DNA of 64,000 nucleotides from an uncultured Erythrobacter sp. (lineage in GTDB: Bacteria > Pseudomonadota > Alphaproteobacteria > Sphingomonadales > Sphingomonadaceae). Made by a program: the position numbers and the translations under genes. The stretch is from NCBI RefSeq assembly GCF_958304185.1, contig NZ_OY284436.1, forward strand, positions 17,501-81,500. Reading direction: 5' to 3'. Positions 25,943-34,681 of this stretch are shown piece by piece. Position 1 is the first letter of the stretch; every line of letters starts with the position of its first letter. The notes below the pieces were generated by a model. That model saw only the letters and a list, made by a program, of their open reading frames with translations, was not told the origin of the DNA and searched no databases.

Positions 25943-26040
25943 CTCCCCCCGTCCCGGGCTTGGCCCGGGACCCCGCTATCTTGCTCACTTCTCGGTAACC
26001 GGGAAGGAAGCGGGGCCCCGGGTCAGGCCCGGGGAGGGGA
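25943..26040. repeat. Inverted repeat C, copy 1, in the divergent region upstream of glpK
   Basis: Arms at 25943-25976 and 26009-26040 pair through GGGCTTGGCCCGGGACCCCG-like and CGGGGCCCCGGGTCAGGCCC sequences; each arm is itself palindromic around CCCGGG. A homologous element in the opposite orientation lies at 34682-34765, including the T/C-rich spacer. Unlike the other repeats in the window, this one lies between divergent gene starts, so it is in promoter territory. Confidence 0.8.
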
Positions 26041-26104
26041 GAGGTATCTCGACTTGGCGCAATCCCCCCGGCTAGGGGTACGAAAAATACGGGAGAGCAT
26101 CAGC

Positions 26105-27577
26105 ATGGCAGATTACATCCTCGTCCTCGACGAAGGCACCACCTCCACCCGCGCGATTTTGTTTGCGAGTGACGGTGTGCTGGTTGCCTCGGCGCAGGCG
26201 CCGCTGGAGCAGCATTACCCGCAGAGCGGCTGGGTCGAGCATGATCCGCGCGAGATCTGGGACAAGACGCTGGCTTGCGCGCTGGAAGTGATCCCCAAGG
26301 CGGGCGGCGCGGCGAGCATTGCCGCTATCGGCATCACCAACCAGCGCGAGACCGTGGTGGCGTGGGACCGCAGCACCGGCGAGCCGCTCACCAACGCGAT
26401 TGTCTGGCAGGACCGCCGCACCGAACCCTTCTGCGCAGAGCTGCGCGAGGCAGGCCACGAAGCTGGGGTGCAGGAGCGCACCGGCCTGCTGCTCGACCCC
26501 TATTTCTCCGGCACCAAGATGCGCTGGATGCTCGATAACGTGCCGGACGTGCGCGCGGCGGCGGACGCTGGCACGCTGGCGTTCGGCACGGTCGAAAGCT
26601 GGCTGACCTATAAGCTGACCGGCGGGGCGGCGCATATCACCGATGCCAGTAACGCCAGCCGCACGCTGCTGATGGGGCTGGAGGACGGTCAGTTCGACGA
26701 AGGGCTGTGCGATCTGTTCGGCGTGCCGCTGGCCGCGCTGCCGGGCGTGGTCGATATGGCCGGGCCGCTCGCCATGACCGATCCCCGGTTGCTGGGCCGG
26801 GCGATCCCGATCACGGGCCTCGCGGGCGATCAGCAGGCGGCGACCATCGGGCAGGCCTGCCTTGCACCCGGCCAGACCAAGGCGACCTATGGCACCGGCG
26901 CGTTTGTGCTGACCTGTCAGGGGCGCCGCATCCCGCGCTCGACCAACCGCTTGCTCGGCACGGTGCTGACCCAGCTGGAAGGCCAGCGCACCTATGCCAT
27001 CGAAGGCTCGGTGTTCGTGGCCGGTAGCCTGGTGCAATGGCTGCGGGATTCGCTCGGCATCGTGCAGGTGGCCGAGGAGACCGAGGCGCTCGCCCGATCG
27101 ATCCCCGATAGCGGCGGGGTGGTGATCGTGCCCGCGCTGTCGGGCCTTGGCGCGCCGCATTGGCAGGCTGACGCGCGCGGGGTGATTGCGGGCCTCAGTT
27201 TCTCCAGCGGCAAGGCCGAGCTGGCGCGCGCCGCGCTGGAGGCAATGGCGCATCAGACGCATGATCTGTGCGCCGCCTTTACCAAGGATGGCGCACCGTG
27301 GCACACGCTCAGGATCGACGGCGGCATGGCGGCGAATGACTGGATGGCGCAGGATTTGGCCGACATGCTCGGCATCACGGTCGAGCGGCCCGGCTTTGTC
27401 GAGACGACCGCCTTGGGGGCGGCGATGCTGGCGGCGTGCGGGGTGGGGATGTACCCCGATCTGGGCGCAGCGGCACAGGCGATGCGCGGGCGGTTGGTGA
27501 CGTTCGAGCCGCAGATGGACGCCGAAGTGCGCGATGCGCGGCTGGGGCGGTGGCGGAAGGCGCTGGCGGCGGCGTAA
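26105..27577 (+). CDS. glpK: Glycerol kinase
   Basis: This 490-residue FGGY-family kinase phosphorylates glycerol to glycerol 3-phosphate. The N-terminal phosphate loop reads LDEGTTSTRAILF. The glycerol-site regions include NQRETVVAWDR and IVWQDRRTEPFC. The C-terminal ATPase domain has the ATYGTGAF loop and DGGMAANDWMAQ. The first motif has Glu where E. coli GlpK has Gln. The true start is the ATG at MADYILVLDE; the frame stays open far upstream, but only across sequence antisense to the hydrolase gene. glpF and glpD are not adjacent, so it stands alone. Confidence 0.96.
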   Translation: MADYILVLDEGTTSTRAILFASDGVLVASAQAPLEQHYPQSGWVEHDPREIWDKTLACALEVIPKAGGAASIAAIGITNQRETVVAWDRSTGEPLTNAIVWQDRRTEPFCAELREAGHEAGVQERTGLLLDPYFSGTKMRWMLDNVPDVRAAADAGTLAFGTVESWLTYKLTGGAAHITDASNASRTLLMGLEDGQFDEGLCDLFGVPLAALPGVVDMAGPLAMTDPRLLGRAIPITGLAGDQQAATIGQACLAPGQTKATYGTGAFVLTCQGRRIPRSTNRLLGTVLTQLEGQRTYAIEGSVFVAGSLVQWLRDSLGIVQVAEETEALARSIPDSGGVVIVPALSGLGAPHWQADARGVIAGLSFSSGKAELARAALEAMAHQTHDLCAAFTKDGAPWHTLRIDGGMAANDWMAQDLADMLGITVERPGFVETTALGAAMLAACGVGMYPDLGAAAQAMRGRLVTFEPQMDAEVRDARLGRWRKALAAA

Positions 27578-27585
27578 TCGAAAGT

Positions 27586-27722
27586 CCCTCCCCGTCCTGC
27601 AAGGATGGGGAGGTGGCAGACGCCGCAGGCGGCTGACGGAGGGGTAAGGCGGTGTCAGGAGAAATAACCCCTCCGTCACCGCGTCGCGGTGCCACCTCCC
27701 CATTCCTGCGGAACAGGGAGGA
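27586..27722. repeat. Inverted repeat E between glpK and rcdA ends
   Basis: Arms at 27586-27645 and 27667-27722 are reverse complements over most of about 55 bases (for example GGGGAGGTGGCA paired with TGCCACCTCCCC, and TGACGGAGGGGT with ACCCCTCCGTCA), with about 20 bases between. It fills the gap between the converging ends of glpK and rcdA and probably folds into a large bidirectional terminator hairpin. Confidence 0.82.
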
Positions 27723-27727
27723 ACCCT

Positions 27728-28189
27728 CTAGCCGAAGCGCCCGAGTTCCCGTCCGATCCGGTCCTGAAAGGCCCGCACCGGCGAGGCCATTTCGAAATGC
27801 TGGCGCCACGCTTCGTCGAGCCGCGCGATGCGCTGGTGCAGTTTTTCAGTGTCGGCGATCAGCTCGCGGGTTTCCGGTTCAAGCAGCGCCAACTGCTTTT
27901 CGTCCGAGCCGCGATCCGGCGGCAAACCACCGTGGAGGCGCACCTGATTTTCGCTGAGTTCCCCCTGAAACAGCGCGCGCTGGTTGAGCAGCCACGCCAG
28001 CACGTGCATCATCCGGGTGGTGGTCTTCAGTCCCTCGGTCGAGAGCGCGAGGCGCACGAAGGCGTCCTCGCCCGCCAGCGGCTCGCGCGTGCCAGCGGCA
28101 AACACCGCCCGCACATCATCCGCCAGAACCAGCGCTTCGGTGTAGAGCGCCTCGACGATCGGGCGCGAAAGATTGGTGGTACGGGCCAT
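27728..28189 (-). CDS. rcdA: RcdA-like protein (DUF1465), regulator of CtrA degradation
   Basis: This 153-residue helical protein belongs to the DUF1465/RcdA family restricted to alphaproteobacteria. Recognisable positions include the first helix with YTEALVLADDVRA, then RLALSTEGLKTTTRMMHVLAWLLNQRA and LHERIARLDEAW-like sequence near the end. In Caulobacter, RcdA is an adaptor with CpdR and PopA that helps ClpXP degrade CtrA and other cell-cycle proteins. I choose the ATG at MARTTNLSR; a TTG four codons upstream is possible. It converges on glpK. Confidence 0.85.
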   Translation of the reverse strand: MARTTNLSRPIVEALYTEALVLADDVRAVFAAGTREPLAGEDAFVRLALSTEGLKTTTRMMHVLAWLLNQRALFQGELSENQVRLHGGLPPDRGSDEKQLALLEPETRELIADTEKLHQRIARLDEAWRQHFEMASPVRAFQDRIGRELGRFG

Positions 28190-28317
28190 ATTGCGCCGCA
28201 AGCTACGTCGCCGCGCGCTTCACCGCCATATGACTATGGTTACTTTCCAAGCAATTTTTGATTTCGTCCCGCGAGGGCACAGAATTGCTGGCCCATTAAC
28301 CATGATCGGGGCCGAAG

Positions 28318-28352
28318 AGTCCCTCCCCAGTCGTTCCGAACGGGGAGGGACT
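28318..28352. terminator. Strong hairpin downstream of the first DUF465 gene
   Basis: AGTCCCTCCCC pairs perfectly with GGGGAGGGACT around a 13-base loop, ten bases past the stop of the minus-strand DUF465 gene. No clear T run follows on either strand. The stem sequence is of the same CCCTCCCC/GGGGAGGG type as repeats D and E. Confidence 0.6.
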
Positions 28353-28362
28353 TGCTGTCACA

Positions 28363-28572
28363 TCACGCAATAATATCCGGCAGCAGCGTGTCTTCGATAA
28401 TCGCGATCTGGTCCCTCAGCCGCAGCTTGCGCTTCTTGAGGCGGGCGATTTGGAGCATGTCGGCTGATGCACTGACCCGTGCCGCCTCGGTCAAGGCGGC
28501 AATCGCGGCGTCGAGGTCGCGATGCTCGGTCTTGAGCAACTCAAGATTTTTCCTGAGCTCCTGCTCGGTCAT
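28363..28572 (-). CDS. YdcH/DUF465-family small helical protein
   Basis: This 69-residue protein starts MTEQELRKNLELLKTEHRDLD. It has the family pattern of two helices, the second with the basic block LQIARLKKRKLRLRDQI. The length and pattern match DUF465 (YdcH) proteins, small coiled-coil hairpins whose function is unknown. The ATG is preferred over an upstream extension of unrelated sequence. A second, divergent member lies about 300 bases away. Confidence 0.85.
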   Translation of the reverse strand: MTEQELRKNLELLKTEHRDLDAAIAALTEAARVSASADMLQIARLKKRKLRLRDQIAIIEDTLLPDIIA

Positions 28573-28878
28573 ATTCGCCCCTGATCCTTCCACTTTGCCG
28601 CTGGCCCGTTGGCCTGCGCCCAATGCACGGCGTGCGCTACGCGTTCCTGCGGCGATTTGGTAGATGGCAGGTGCAGATTTCACCCCGCTTTGGCGTGATC
28701 GTCTGCGCGGTTCATGTGTGCGGTTCGTCGCGCGCACGGGCAGGTGCGCCGATTTACGTTGTGTGAGGGCTTTGCAAGCTAGGCTGCCTGTGGTTTCAAT
28801 GAAACCCGCGGCTCGGCCGCTTCGTTTGCCGAGTCGCCTTTCCGGGGGCATCCCCCCGCTTGGATAGGAGAACGCATA
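28573..28878. other. Divergent intergenic region between two DUF465 genes
   Basis: These 306 bases separate the starts of the two DUF465 genes and must hold both promoters. A perfect palindrome, GGTTTC-AAT-GAAACC, lies at 28792-28806. It looks superficially like half of a parS site but is one base too short and lacks the central CACGTG. A purine-rich ribosome site, TAGGAG, occurs just before the second gene. No convincing open frame is present. Confidence 0.5.
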
Positions 28879-29046
28879 ATGGCATCGACCGCAGTGTTGT
28901 CACACCTCCACGCCCTTCAGAGCAAGCATGCCGGCCTTGAAGCCCGGTTGCGCGATGAAATGGCCCGGCCCGTGCCCGACACCGCGATGATCCAGGCCCT
29001 CAAGAAGCAGAAATTGCGATTGAAGGAAGAAATTGCCGCCTGCTGA
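28879..29046 (+). CDS. Second YdcH/DUF465-family small protein
   Basis: This 55-residue protein, MASTAVLSHLHALQSKHAGL at the start, has the same two-helix plan and ends with ALKKQKLRLKEEIAAC. The KKQKLRLKEEI block aligns with KKRKLRLRDQI of the gene on the other side of the divergent region. AGGAG lies nine bases before the ATG. It is 95 bases upstream of ptsP on the same strand. Function is unknown; pairing of two such genes head to head suggests an old duplication. Confidence 0.85.
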   Translation: MASTAVLSHLHALQSKHAGLEARLRDEMARPVPDTAMIQALKKQKLRLKEEIAAC

Positions 29047-29141
29047 GCGGCACGGATTGTCCATCTGACGCCCCTGACGGGCGGTGTGCTGCAATCTGGA
29101 CTTTTGCATTTGTCGTGCGGAATGAATAGACCTGCACGGTG

Positions 29142-31412
29142 ATGACCGCCGCAGCCGCCGCTCGCCAGATCCTGACCCGCCTGACCGAGGTGATGGCTTC
29201 GCGCCTGCACGCGCAGGCCAAGCTTGATCAGGTGGTCGAGATCATCGGCGAATGCCTGTCGAGCGAGGTCTGCTCGATCTACCTTTTGCGCGAAGGCATG
29301 TTGGAGCTGTTCGCGACCCGCGGCCTCAATCAGAGCGCGGTGCACGTCACCCGCATGGCGATTGGCGAAGGGCTGACCGGCGCGATTGCGCAGAAGGTCG
29401 AGACGCTGAACCTGGCCGAGGCCAAGGCCCATCCCGACTTCCAGTACCGCCCCGAAACGGGCGAGGAAAAGTTCCACTCCTTTGCCGGCGTCCCCATCGT
29501 TTACCGCGCCCGCGCAGTGGGCGTTCTGTGCGTTCAGCACGTCGAACCGCGCCGCTACGAAGAGGTCGAGATCGAAGCGCTCCAGACCACCGCAATGGTG
29601 CTGAGCGAGCTGATCGCCAACGCCGAACTGGTCGATGAGGAAGAAGCGCGCGGGCTCACGCAGGAGCAGACCGGGCCGCAGACCTTGACCGGCCTGACGC
29701 TGGTGAAAGGGCTGGGCGCTGGCCACGCGGTTTACCACCAGCCGCGCGTAGAAATCACGCAGGTCATGGCCGAGGATACCGAGGCCGAGCGCCAGCGGGT
29801 GTACCGTGCCTTCGACAAGATGCGCGAGCAGATCGACACGCTCGCCAGCCAAGCCGAATTCGGCGCGGGCGGCGAGCATGAGGAGGTGCTCGAAACCTAC
29901 AAGATGTTCGCCTACGACGAAGGCTGGTCGCGGCGGATCAACGAGGCGATTGATAGCGGCCTCACCGCCGAAGCCGCGATTGAGCGTGTGCAGCAGCACA
30001 CCCGGATGCGAATGCGCGAGATCGACGATGCGCTGCTCGCCGACCGGATGCACGATCTGGAGGATCTGGCGAACCGCCTGCTGCGGATCGTCGCCGGGCA
30101 GGTCGGCACCGCAGCGTCTCAGGGTCTGCGCCGCGACACGATCCTGATCGCGCGCAATCTCGGCCCGGCCGAACTGCTCGAATATGACAAGCGGCGGCTG
30201 AAGGGTGTGATCCTTGAGGAAGGCTCGCTCACCGCGCACGTGGTGATCGTGGCGCGGGCGATGAATGTGCCGGTGATCGGACGGGCCAAGGGCGTGCGCA
30301 CCACGATCCGTGAAGGCGACGAAATCCTGCTCGATGCCACGGTCGGCAATGCCATCATCCGCCCGCTGCCGCAGGTCGCCGATGCGTTTCAGGCGCGGTT
30401 CGCCAAGAGCCGCGAAAAGCAGGCGGCCTATGCTTCGCTGAGGGATGTCGAGCCCTTCACCCGCTGCGGCACCCGCATTCAGGTGATGATGAACGCCGGT
30501 CTGCGCGATGATATGAGCGCGCTGGCGATGACCGGCGCGGACGGCGTCGGCCTGTTCCGCACCGAATTCCAGTTCCTCGTCTCCGCCACGCTGCCACAGC
30601 GTGAGCGCCAGTTGCGGCTGTACCGCGATGTGCTGGATGCGGCGGGTGACAAGCCGGTGATCTTCCGCACGGTCGATATCGGCGGTGACAAGTCGGTGCC
30701 CTATCTCGCATCCGAGATTGCCGCGCAGGATGAAAACCCCGCGATGGGCTGGCGCGCGCTGCGCCTTGCGCTGGAACGCGAAGGCCTGATGAAGATCCAA
30801 GCGCGCGCGCTTCTCGAGGCGGCGGGCGGACGCTCGCTCTATGTGATGTTCCCGATGGTCAGCGAACCGTGGGAGTTTGATGCAGCCAAGGCGGTGTTCG
30901 ATGAACAGTTGATCTACCTGCGCGCGCAAAAGAAGCTGCTGCCCGAGCGGATCCTGTTTGGCGCGATGCTCGAAGTGCCCGCGCTGGCCGAAGTGCTCGA
31001 TCTGCTGCTGCCCAAGCTCAGTTTCCTGTCGATCGGTACCAACGATCTCACCCAGTTCCTGTTCGCCGCCGACCGCGCCAACCCCAAGCTGGCCGAGCGG
31101 TATGACTGGCTCAGCACCTCGATCCTCAGGTTCCTGCGGCGGGTGATGCAGAACGCTGTCGGCAGCGGGGTCGATATCGGCGTGTGCGGTGAAATGGGCG
31201 GGCGCCGGCTGGAAGCGCTCGCTTTGATGGGAATCGGCTATCGCCGCCTGTCGATCACCCCTGCCGCCGTCGGCCCGATCAAGGAATTGGTGCGCAAGGT
31301 CGATCTCGCTGAACTGACCGCAGCGATGACCGGCTGGCTGGCCGATCCGTCGCTGAACTTGCGCGAAGAACTGTCGGCCTGGGCCGATGCGCGCGATATC
31401 GAGTACGATTGA
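29142..31412 (+). CDS. ptsP: Phosphoenolpyruvate-protein phosphotransferase PtsP (enzyme I of the nitrogen PTS)
   Basis: This protein of about 756 residues has an N-terminal GAF domain (about 18-160, with VCSIYLLREG and FHSFAGVPIVYR), followed by the enzyme I modules. The phospho-accepting His lies near residue 366 in EGSLTAHVVIVARAMNVPVIG. The PEP-binding barrel shows GADGVGLFRTEFQFL, FRTVDIGGDK and IGTNDLTQF, and the C-terminal catalytic Cys is in GVCGEMGGR. It takes phosphate from PEP and passes it to NPr and EIIA-Ntr, signalling nitrogen and carbon status. A GTG directly precedes the ATG. ptsO and ptsN are not nearby. Confidence 0.95.
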   Translation: MTAAAAARQILTRLTEVMASRLHAQAKLDQVVEIIGECLSSEVCSIYLLREGMLELFATRGLNQSAVHVTRMAIGEGLTGAIAQKVETLNLAEAKAHPDFQYRPETGEEKFHSFAGVPIVYRARAVGVLCVQHVEPRRYEEVEIEALQTTAMVLSELIANAELVDEEEARGLTQEQTGPQTLTGLTLVKGLGAGHAVYHQPRVEITQVMAEDTEAERQRVYRAFDKMREQIDTLASQAEFGAGGEHEEVLETYKMFAYDEGWSRRINEAIDSGLTAEAAIERVQQHTRMRMREIDDALLADRMHDLEDLANRLLRIVAGQVGTAASQGLRRDTILIARNLGPAELLEYDKRRLKGVILEEGSLTAHVVIVARAMNVPVIGRAKGVRTTIREGDEILLDATVGNAIIRPLPQVADAFQARFAKSREKQAAYASLRDVEPFTRCGTRIQVMMNAGLRDDMSALAMTGADGVGLFRTEFQFLVSATLPQRERQLRLYRDVLDAAGDKPVIFRTVDIGGDKSVPYLASEIAAQDENPAMGWRALRLALEREGLMKIQARALLEAAGGRSLYVMFPMVSEPWEFDAAKAVFDEQLIYLRAQKKLLPERILFGAMLEVPALAEVLDLLLPKLSFLSIGTNDLTQFLFAADRANPKLAERYDWLSTSILRFLRRVMQNAVGSGVDIGVCGEMGGRRLEALALMGIGYRRLSITPAAVGPIKELVRKVDLAELTAAMTGWLADPSLNLREELSAWADARDIEYD

Positions 31413-31562
31413 CACCCGTCTTGCGGAGAAGCGTGCGCCATGCGCGTTGGCGCGTTATGGCGCTGCTTGACAGAACACCCCTGAGCGGGTGAGTCCCGTT
31501 CAAGGACAATTCACCCTCACTCTTACACTCAACGCCTCGAGAAGAAGGCGCGGACCCGGGTC

Positions 31563-32549
31563 ATGGACAGCGAAAATCACACCAGCGCCAGTAATGCGCC
31601 GGAATTGCCCCTTCTCGGGCCGGGCGCGACCTTGCGCGCGGCGCGGGAGGGCTTGCGGCTCGACCTGTCGCAGGTTGCTGCCGAAACCCGCATCCCGCTG
31701 CGCCACCTCGAAGCGATCGAGGATGACAATTTCGAAGCCCTGCCCAGCCGCGCCTATGCGATTGGCTTTTCGCGCACTTTCGCCAAGGCTGTCGGCCTAG
31801 ACCCCGCGGTCATCACCGATGCCGTGCGGGCAGAACTTGCCGATGGATCAATGCGGCGCTCGGTGCCTTCGTCCGACATGGAGCCGGGCGATCCGGCGCG
31901 CTTGCCCTCGTCAGGGCTCGCTTGGGCTGCGGCGGCCGCAGTGCTGGTGCTGGCCATTGGCGCCTTCGCGTTCTTCAACACCTATTTCGCCGCCGGAACT
32001 GAGCCGGGCTCGCTGCTGTCCCCTGAACCTGCGGCCAGCGCCGCGGCGGTTGCGGCCCAGCCTGCCGCATCCCCAACCCCCGCGACGAGCGGCCCGGTGG
32101 TGCTGACCGCGCTGGAGGACGGCGTCTGGGTGCGGCTGTATGAAGAGGGCGGGGAGCGGCTGCTCGAACGCACGCTCAAGCAGGGCGAAGCGGTCACTGT
32201 TCCGGCGGCTGCGACCGATCCCCGGATCAACACCGGACGACCCGATGCGCTGTCGGTGACAGTCGGCGGGCAGGCCGTCGCCAAGATTTCCGACCGGCCC
32301 GAAACGATCTCGGGCGTGCCAGTTTCGGCCGCAGCGCTGCTGGCGCGCGTGGCAGCTCCGGCGGATCAGGCCGCTGCCGTGCCGCAAGCGCGCTCGCCCG
32401 CTCCGTCCCGGGCCACCACCACGCAACGCACCGTGACAGCGAGTCCATCAGCGGCGACGGCAGAAGTCGCGGCAGTGCGGCAAACCGTTCCCGCCGGGGC
32501 CAGCAACCCCGCACAAGCGGGCGAAACGGCGCCTTCACCGCGCGGTTAA
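31563..32549 (+). CDS. RodZ-like helix-turn-helix membrane protein
   Basis: This 328-residue protein has an N-terminal HTH_25 domain (about 20-90) containing LRAAREGLRLDLSQVAAETRIP and AYAIGFSRTFAKAVGLD, the RodZ hallmark. One membrane helix lies near 120-142. A periplasmic beta domain (DUF4115, about 178-262) begins VVLTALEDGVWVRLYEEGG. The tail is rich in Ala, Pro and Thr. RodZ proteins link MreB filaments to the cell-wall elongation machinery. The product precedes a CpoB-like gene on the same strand, in line with an envelope role. Confidence 0.87.
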   Translation: MDSENHTSASNAPELPLLGPGATLRAAREGLRLDLSQVAAETRIPLRHLEAIEDDNFEALPSRAYAIGFSRTFAKAVGLDPAVITDAVRAELADGSMRRSVPSSDMEPGDPARLPSSGLAWAAAAAVLVLAIGAFAFFNTYFAAGTEPGSLLSPEPAASAAAVAAQPAASPTPATSGPVVLTALEDGVWVRLYEEGGERLLERTLKQGEAVTVPAAATDPRINTGRPDALSVTVGGQAVAKISDRPETISGVPVSAAALLARVAAPADQAAAVPQARSPAPSRATTTQRTVTASPSAATAEVAAVRQTVPAGASNPAQAGETAPSPRG

Positions 32550-32675
32550 CCCTTTTCCCGTTGATTAGACCCTGTGCCGCTCTCGACTTGAGGGCCCGCA
32601 CAAGGCAGGGATTCGGAACACGTTCATGTGCGCCGCGTCACGATGCGCGGCCATAGACAGGGAGCCTGACGCGCC

Positions 32676-33680
32676 ATGACCCCCCTCCTGCGAACCCCCG
32701 CTCTGCGCCTTGCCGGTGCGATGCTGCTGGCCGCTGGCACCGCCACGGTGGTGACCGCGCCCGCGCCCGCCTTCGCGCAAGACAACGCGGCGGACACCCG
32801 CATCCGCAAGATCGAGGCCGAAGTGCGCGCGTTGCAGCGCAAGGTCTTCCCCGGCGGCGATGGTCGTTTCTTTGAACCGCAGATCGGCCCCGGTGGCGAT
32901 CCTGCTGCGCCGACGACGACGTCTTCCCCCGCTGCCCCGTCCAGCACGGCCGTGACCGATATCCTCGTGCGGCTCGACACGCTGGAGACGCAGCTGCGCG
33001 GGCTGACCGCCCGTTCTGAGGAGCAGGCCAACGCGCTCTCGCAGATGGAACTGCGGCTCGCCGCGCTGGAGACGGCGGCCAATATGCCGATCACCACCAC
33101 GCCGCCGCCTGCCGCCACCCTGCCGGCGTTTCAGCCTGCCCCAACCAGCGCGCCTGCCACCACTCTCCCCGCCGCGCGCCCGCCGGTGCAGACCGCGGCT
33201 GCGCCGACGCCTGCGCCCGCAGCCAGCATCGCCGCGCCTAGCGCCACGCGCCTTGCCGCCGTGCAGGCGATCACCAAGCCGCAAACGGCGGATGCCGGGG
33301 ATGACGAATATTCCTACGGGTTCCGCCTGTGGAGCGCCGGGTTCTTCCCCGAAGCGCGCCAGCAGCTCACCAAGTTTGTCGAACAATATCCCAGCCATCC
33401 GCGCATCAGCTTTGGCCGCAACTTGCTGGGCCGCGCGTTTCTCGACGACAATCTGCCGGATGAAGCCGCGCGCTGGTTCCTCAAGAACTATCAGGCCAAC
33501 AAGGCCGGTGACCGCGCACCGGACAGCCTGCTCTATCTCGGCAAGGCGATGATCGCGAAGAATGACACCCGCAAGGCCTGCATCGCGCTCGCCGAATTCG
33601 GTGAGACCTATCCGCTGGTCGCGACCGGTCGCTTGGCTGACGAATACAGGAACAGCCTCGCCAAGGTGAAGTGCAGCTAA
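32676..33680 (+). CDS. cpoB: CpoB/YbgF-like periplasmic Tol-Pal-associated protein
   Basis: This 334-residue exported protein has a signal peptide ending near APAFA (residue 31). A short coiled-coil segment, TRIRKIEAEVRALQRKV, is followed by a second one near 90-120 (ETQLRGLTARSEEQANALSQ). A Pro/Ala/Thr linker leads to C-terminal TPR repeats starting YSYGFRLWSAGFFPEA and containing AARWFLKNYQAN. This matches CpoB/YbgF, which coordinates peptidoglycan synthesis with outer-membrane constriction through Tol-Pal. tolB and pal are not adjacent here. It overlaps tilS by ten bases. Confidence 0.85.
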   Translation: MTPLLRTPALRLAGAMLLAAGTATVVTAPAPAFAQDNAADTRIRKIEAEVRALQRKVFPGGDGRFFEPQIGPGGDPAAPTTTSSPAAPSSTAVTDILVRLDTLETQLRGLTARSEEQANALSQMELRLAALETAANMPITTTPPPAATLPAFQPAPTSAPATTLPAARPPVQTAAAPTPAPAASIAAPSATRLAAVQAITKPQTADAGDDEYSYGFRLWSAGFFPEARQQLTKFVEQYPSHPRISFGRNLLGRAFLDDNLPDEAARWFLKNYQANKAGDRAPDSLLYLGKAMIAKNDTRKACIALAEFGETYPLVATGRLADEYRNSLAKVKCS

Positions 33681-34675
33681 GCGCCACAGCGCCTCGGCGC
33701 TTCGCGGCCGATCTGGCGGCGCTGTGGCCCGAGGATGAGCGGAACGGCCCGTTGGGCCTCGCGGTTTCGGGCGGGCCGGATAGTCTGGCACTGCTGCTGC
33801 TCGCGCACGCAGCCCTGCCGGGTGAAATCGCGGTGTGCAGCATTGATCACGGCTTGCGGGCCGAGGCTGCGGGCGAGGTCGCGCTGGTCGAACGGATCGC
33901 GGGGGAGCGCGGCATTCCCTTTACGCAGCTTGCCGTCACGCTCGCCCCCGGTAATCTTCAGGCGCAGGCCCGCGCGGCGCGCTATGCGGCCTTGGCCAAG
34001 TGGGCTGAGGACAATGGGTTGGGCGCGGTCGCCACGGCGCATCACGCAGATGATCAGGCGGAAACCCTGCTGATGCGCCTCAACCGGGGCAGCGGGCTGG
34101 CAGGGCTGGCAGGGGTGCGTGCCCGGTCAACCATCGCGGAGAGCGAGATCGCGTTGCTGCGCCCGCTGCTAAGCTGGCGCAAGGCGGAGCTGGCTGCGGT
34201 GGTTGCCGCCGGCGGGATCACGCCTGCCGCTGACCCCTCCAACACCAATCCCGCCTTCGACCGTGCCCGGCTGCGCGCGCAGCTGGCCGAGGCGGACTGG
34301 CTTGATCCGATCGCGCTCGCGACCAGCGCCGCGCATCTGGCCGAAGGCTGGCAGGCGCTTGAATGGTATGCGGAACTCGACTGGCACGAAATGGTGATGC
34401 GCGATGACGCCGCGCCGGGGGGGCTGGGCTACACCTATTGCGCCAATGTCCCGCGCGTCATCGCGATCGAGACGATCTGCAAGATCATCGCCGCGCTGGG
34501 CGGCCATGCCACCCGCGCCGAGGCGGCGCGGGCATGGGATCGGCTTTGGGCAGGCGAGAACGCGTCGCTTGGCGGAGTGCTGGCGCAGGCCGGGGTGGAG
34601 CGAGTGGAGAAAGTCGGCGTGATGATGCGCGTCTGGCGCTTCCGGCCGGAGCCTGCGCGGGGCAGTGTGAATTGA
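33671..34675 (+). CDS. tilS: tRNA(Ile)-lysidine synthetase
   Basis: This 334-residue enzyme changes C34 of tRNA-Ile(CAU) to lysidine, which is essential for reading AUA. The ATP-pyrophosphatase loop AVSGGPDSLALLLL is present, followed by VCSIDHGLRAEA and ATAHHADDQAETLLMRL. The protein is shorter than E. coli TilS, having lost most of the C-terminal domain, as is usual in alphaproteobacteria. The GTG start lies inside the end of cpoB. In many alphaproteobacteria ftsH follows tilS; here the transcription unit ends at repeat C instead. Confidence 0.93.
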   Translation: MQLSATAPRRFAADLAALWPEDERNGPLGLAVSGGPDSLALLLLAHAALPGEIAVCSIDHGLRAEAAGEVALVERIAGERGIPFTQLAVTLAPGNLQAQARAARYAALAKWAEDNGLGAVATAHHADDQAETLLMRLNRGSGLAGLAGVRARSTIAESEIALLRPLLSWRKAELAAVVAAGGITPAADPSNTNPAFDRARLRAQLAEADWLDPIALATSAAHLAEGWQALEWYAELDWHEMVMRDDAAPGGLGYTYCANVPRVIAIETICKIIAALGGHATRAEAARAWDRLWAGENASLGGVLAQAGVERVEKVGVMMRVWRFRPEPARGSVN

Positions 34676-34681
34676 CGTAAT

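Noticed and set aside
24926-26104. In-frame upstream extension of glpK giving a protein of nearly 900 residues
   Set aside because: The extension is antisense to the metallo-hydrolase gene and crosses repeat C; the glycerol kinase domain begins exactly at MADYILVLDE, which gives the normal family length.
28792-28806. Possible parS-like palindrome GGTTTC-AAT-GAAACC
   Set aside because: It is 15 rather than 16 bases, lacks the central CACGTG of parS, and is about 34 kb from the ParA-like gene, which has no parB.
28917-31415. Long minus-strand open frame of 832 codons opposite ptsP
   Set aside because: It mirrors the ptsP codons and has no recognisable domain; high G+C makes such antisense frames common.
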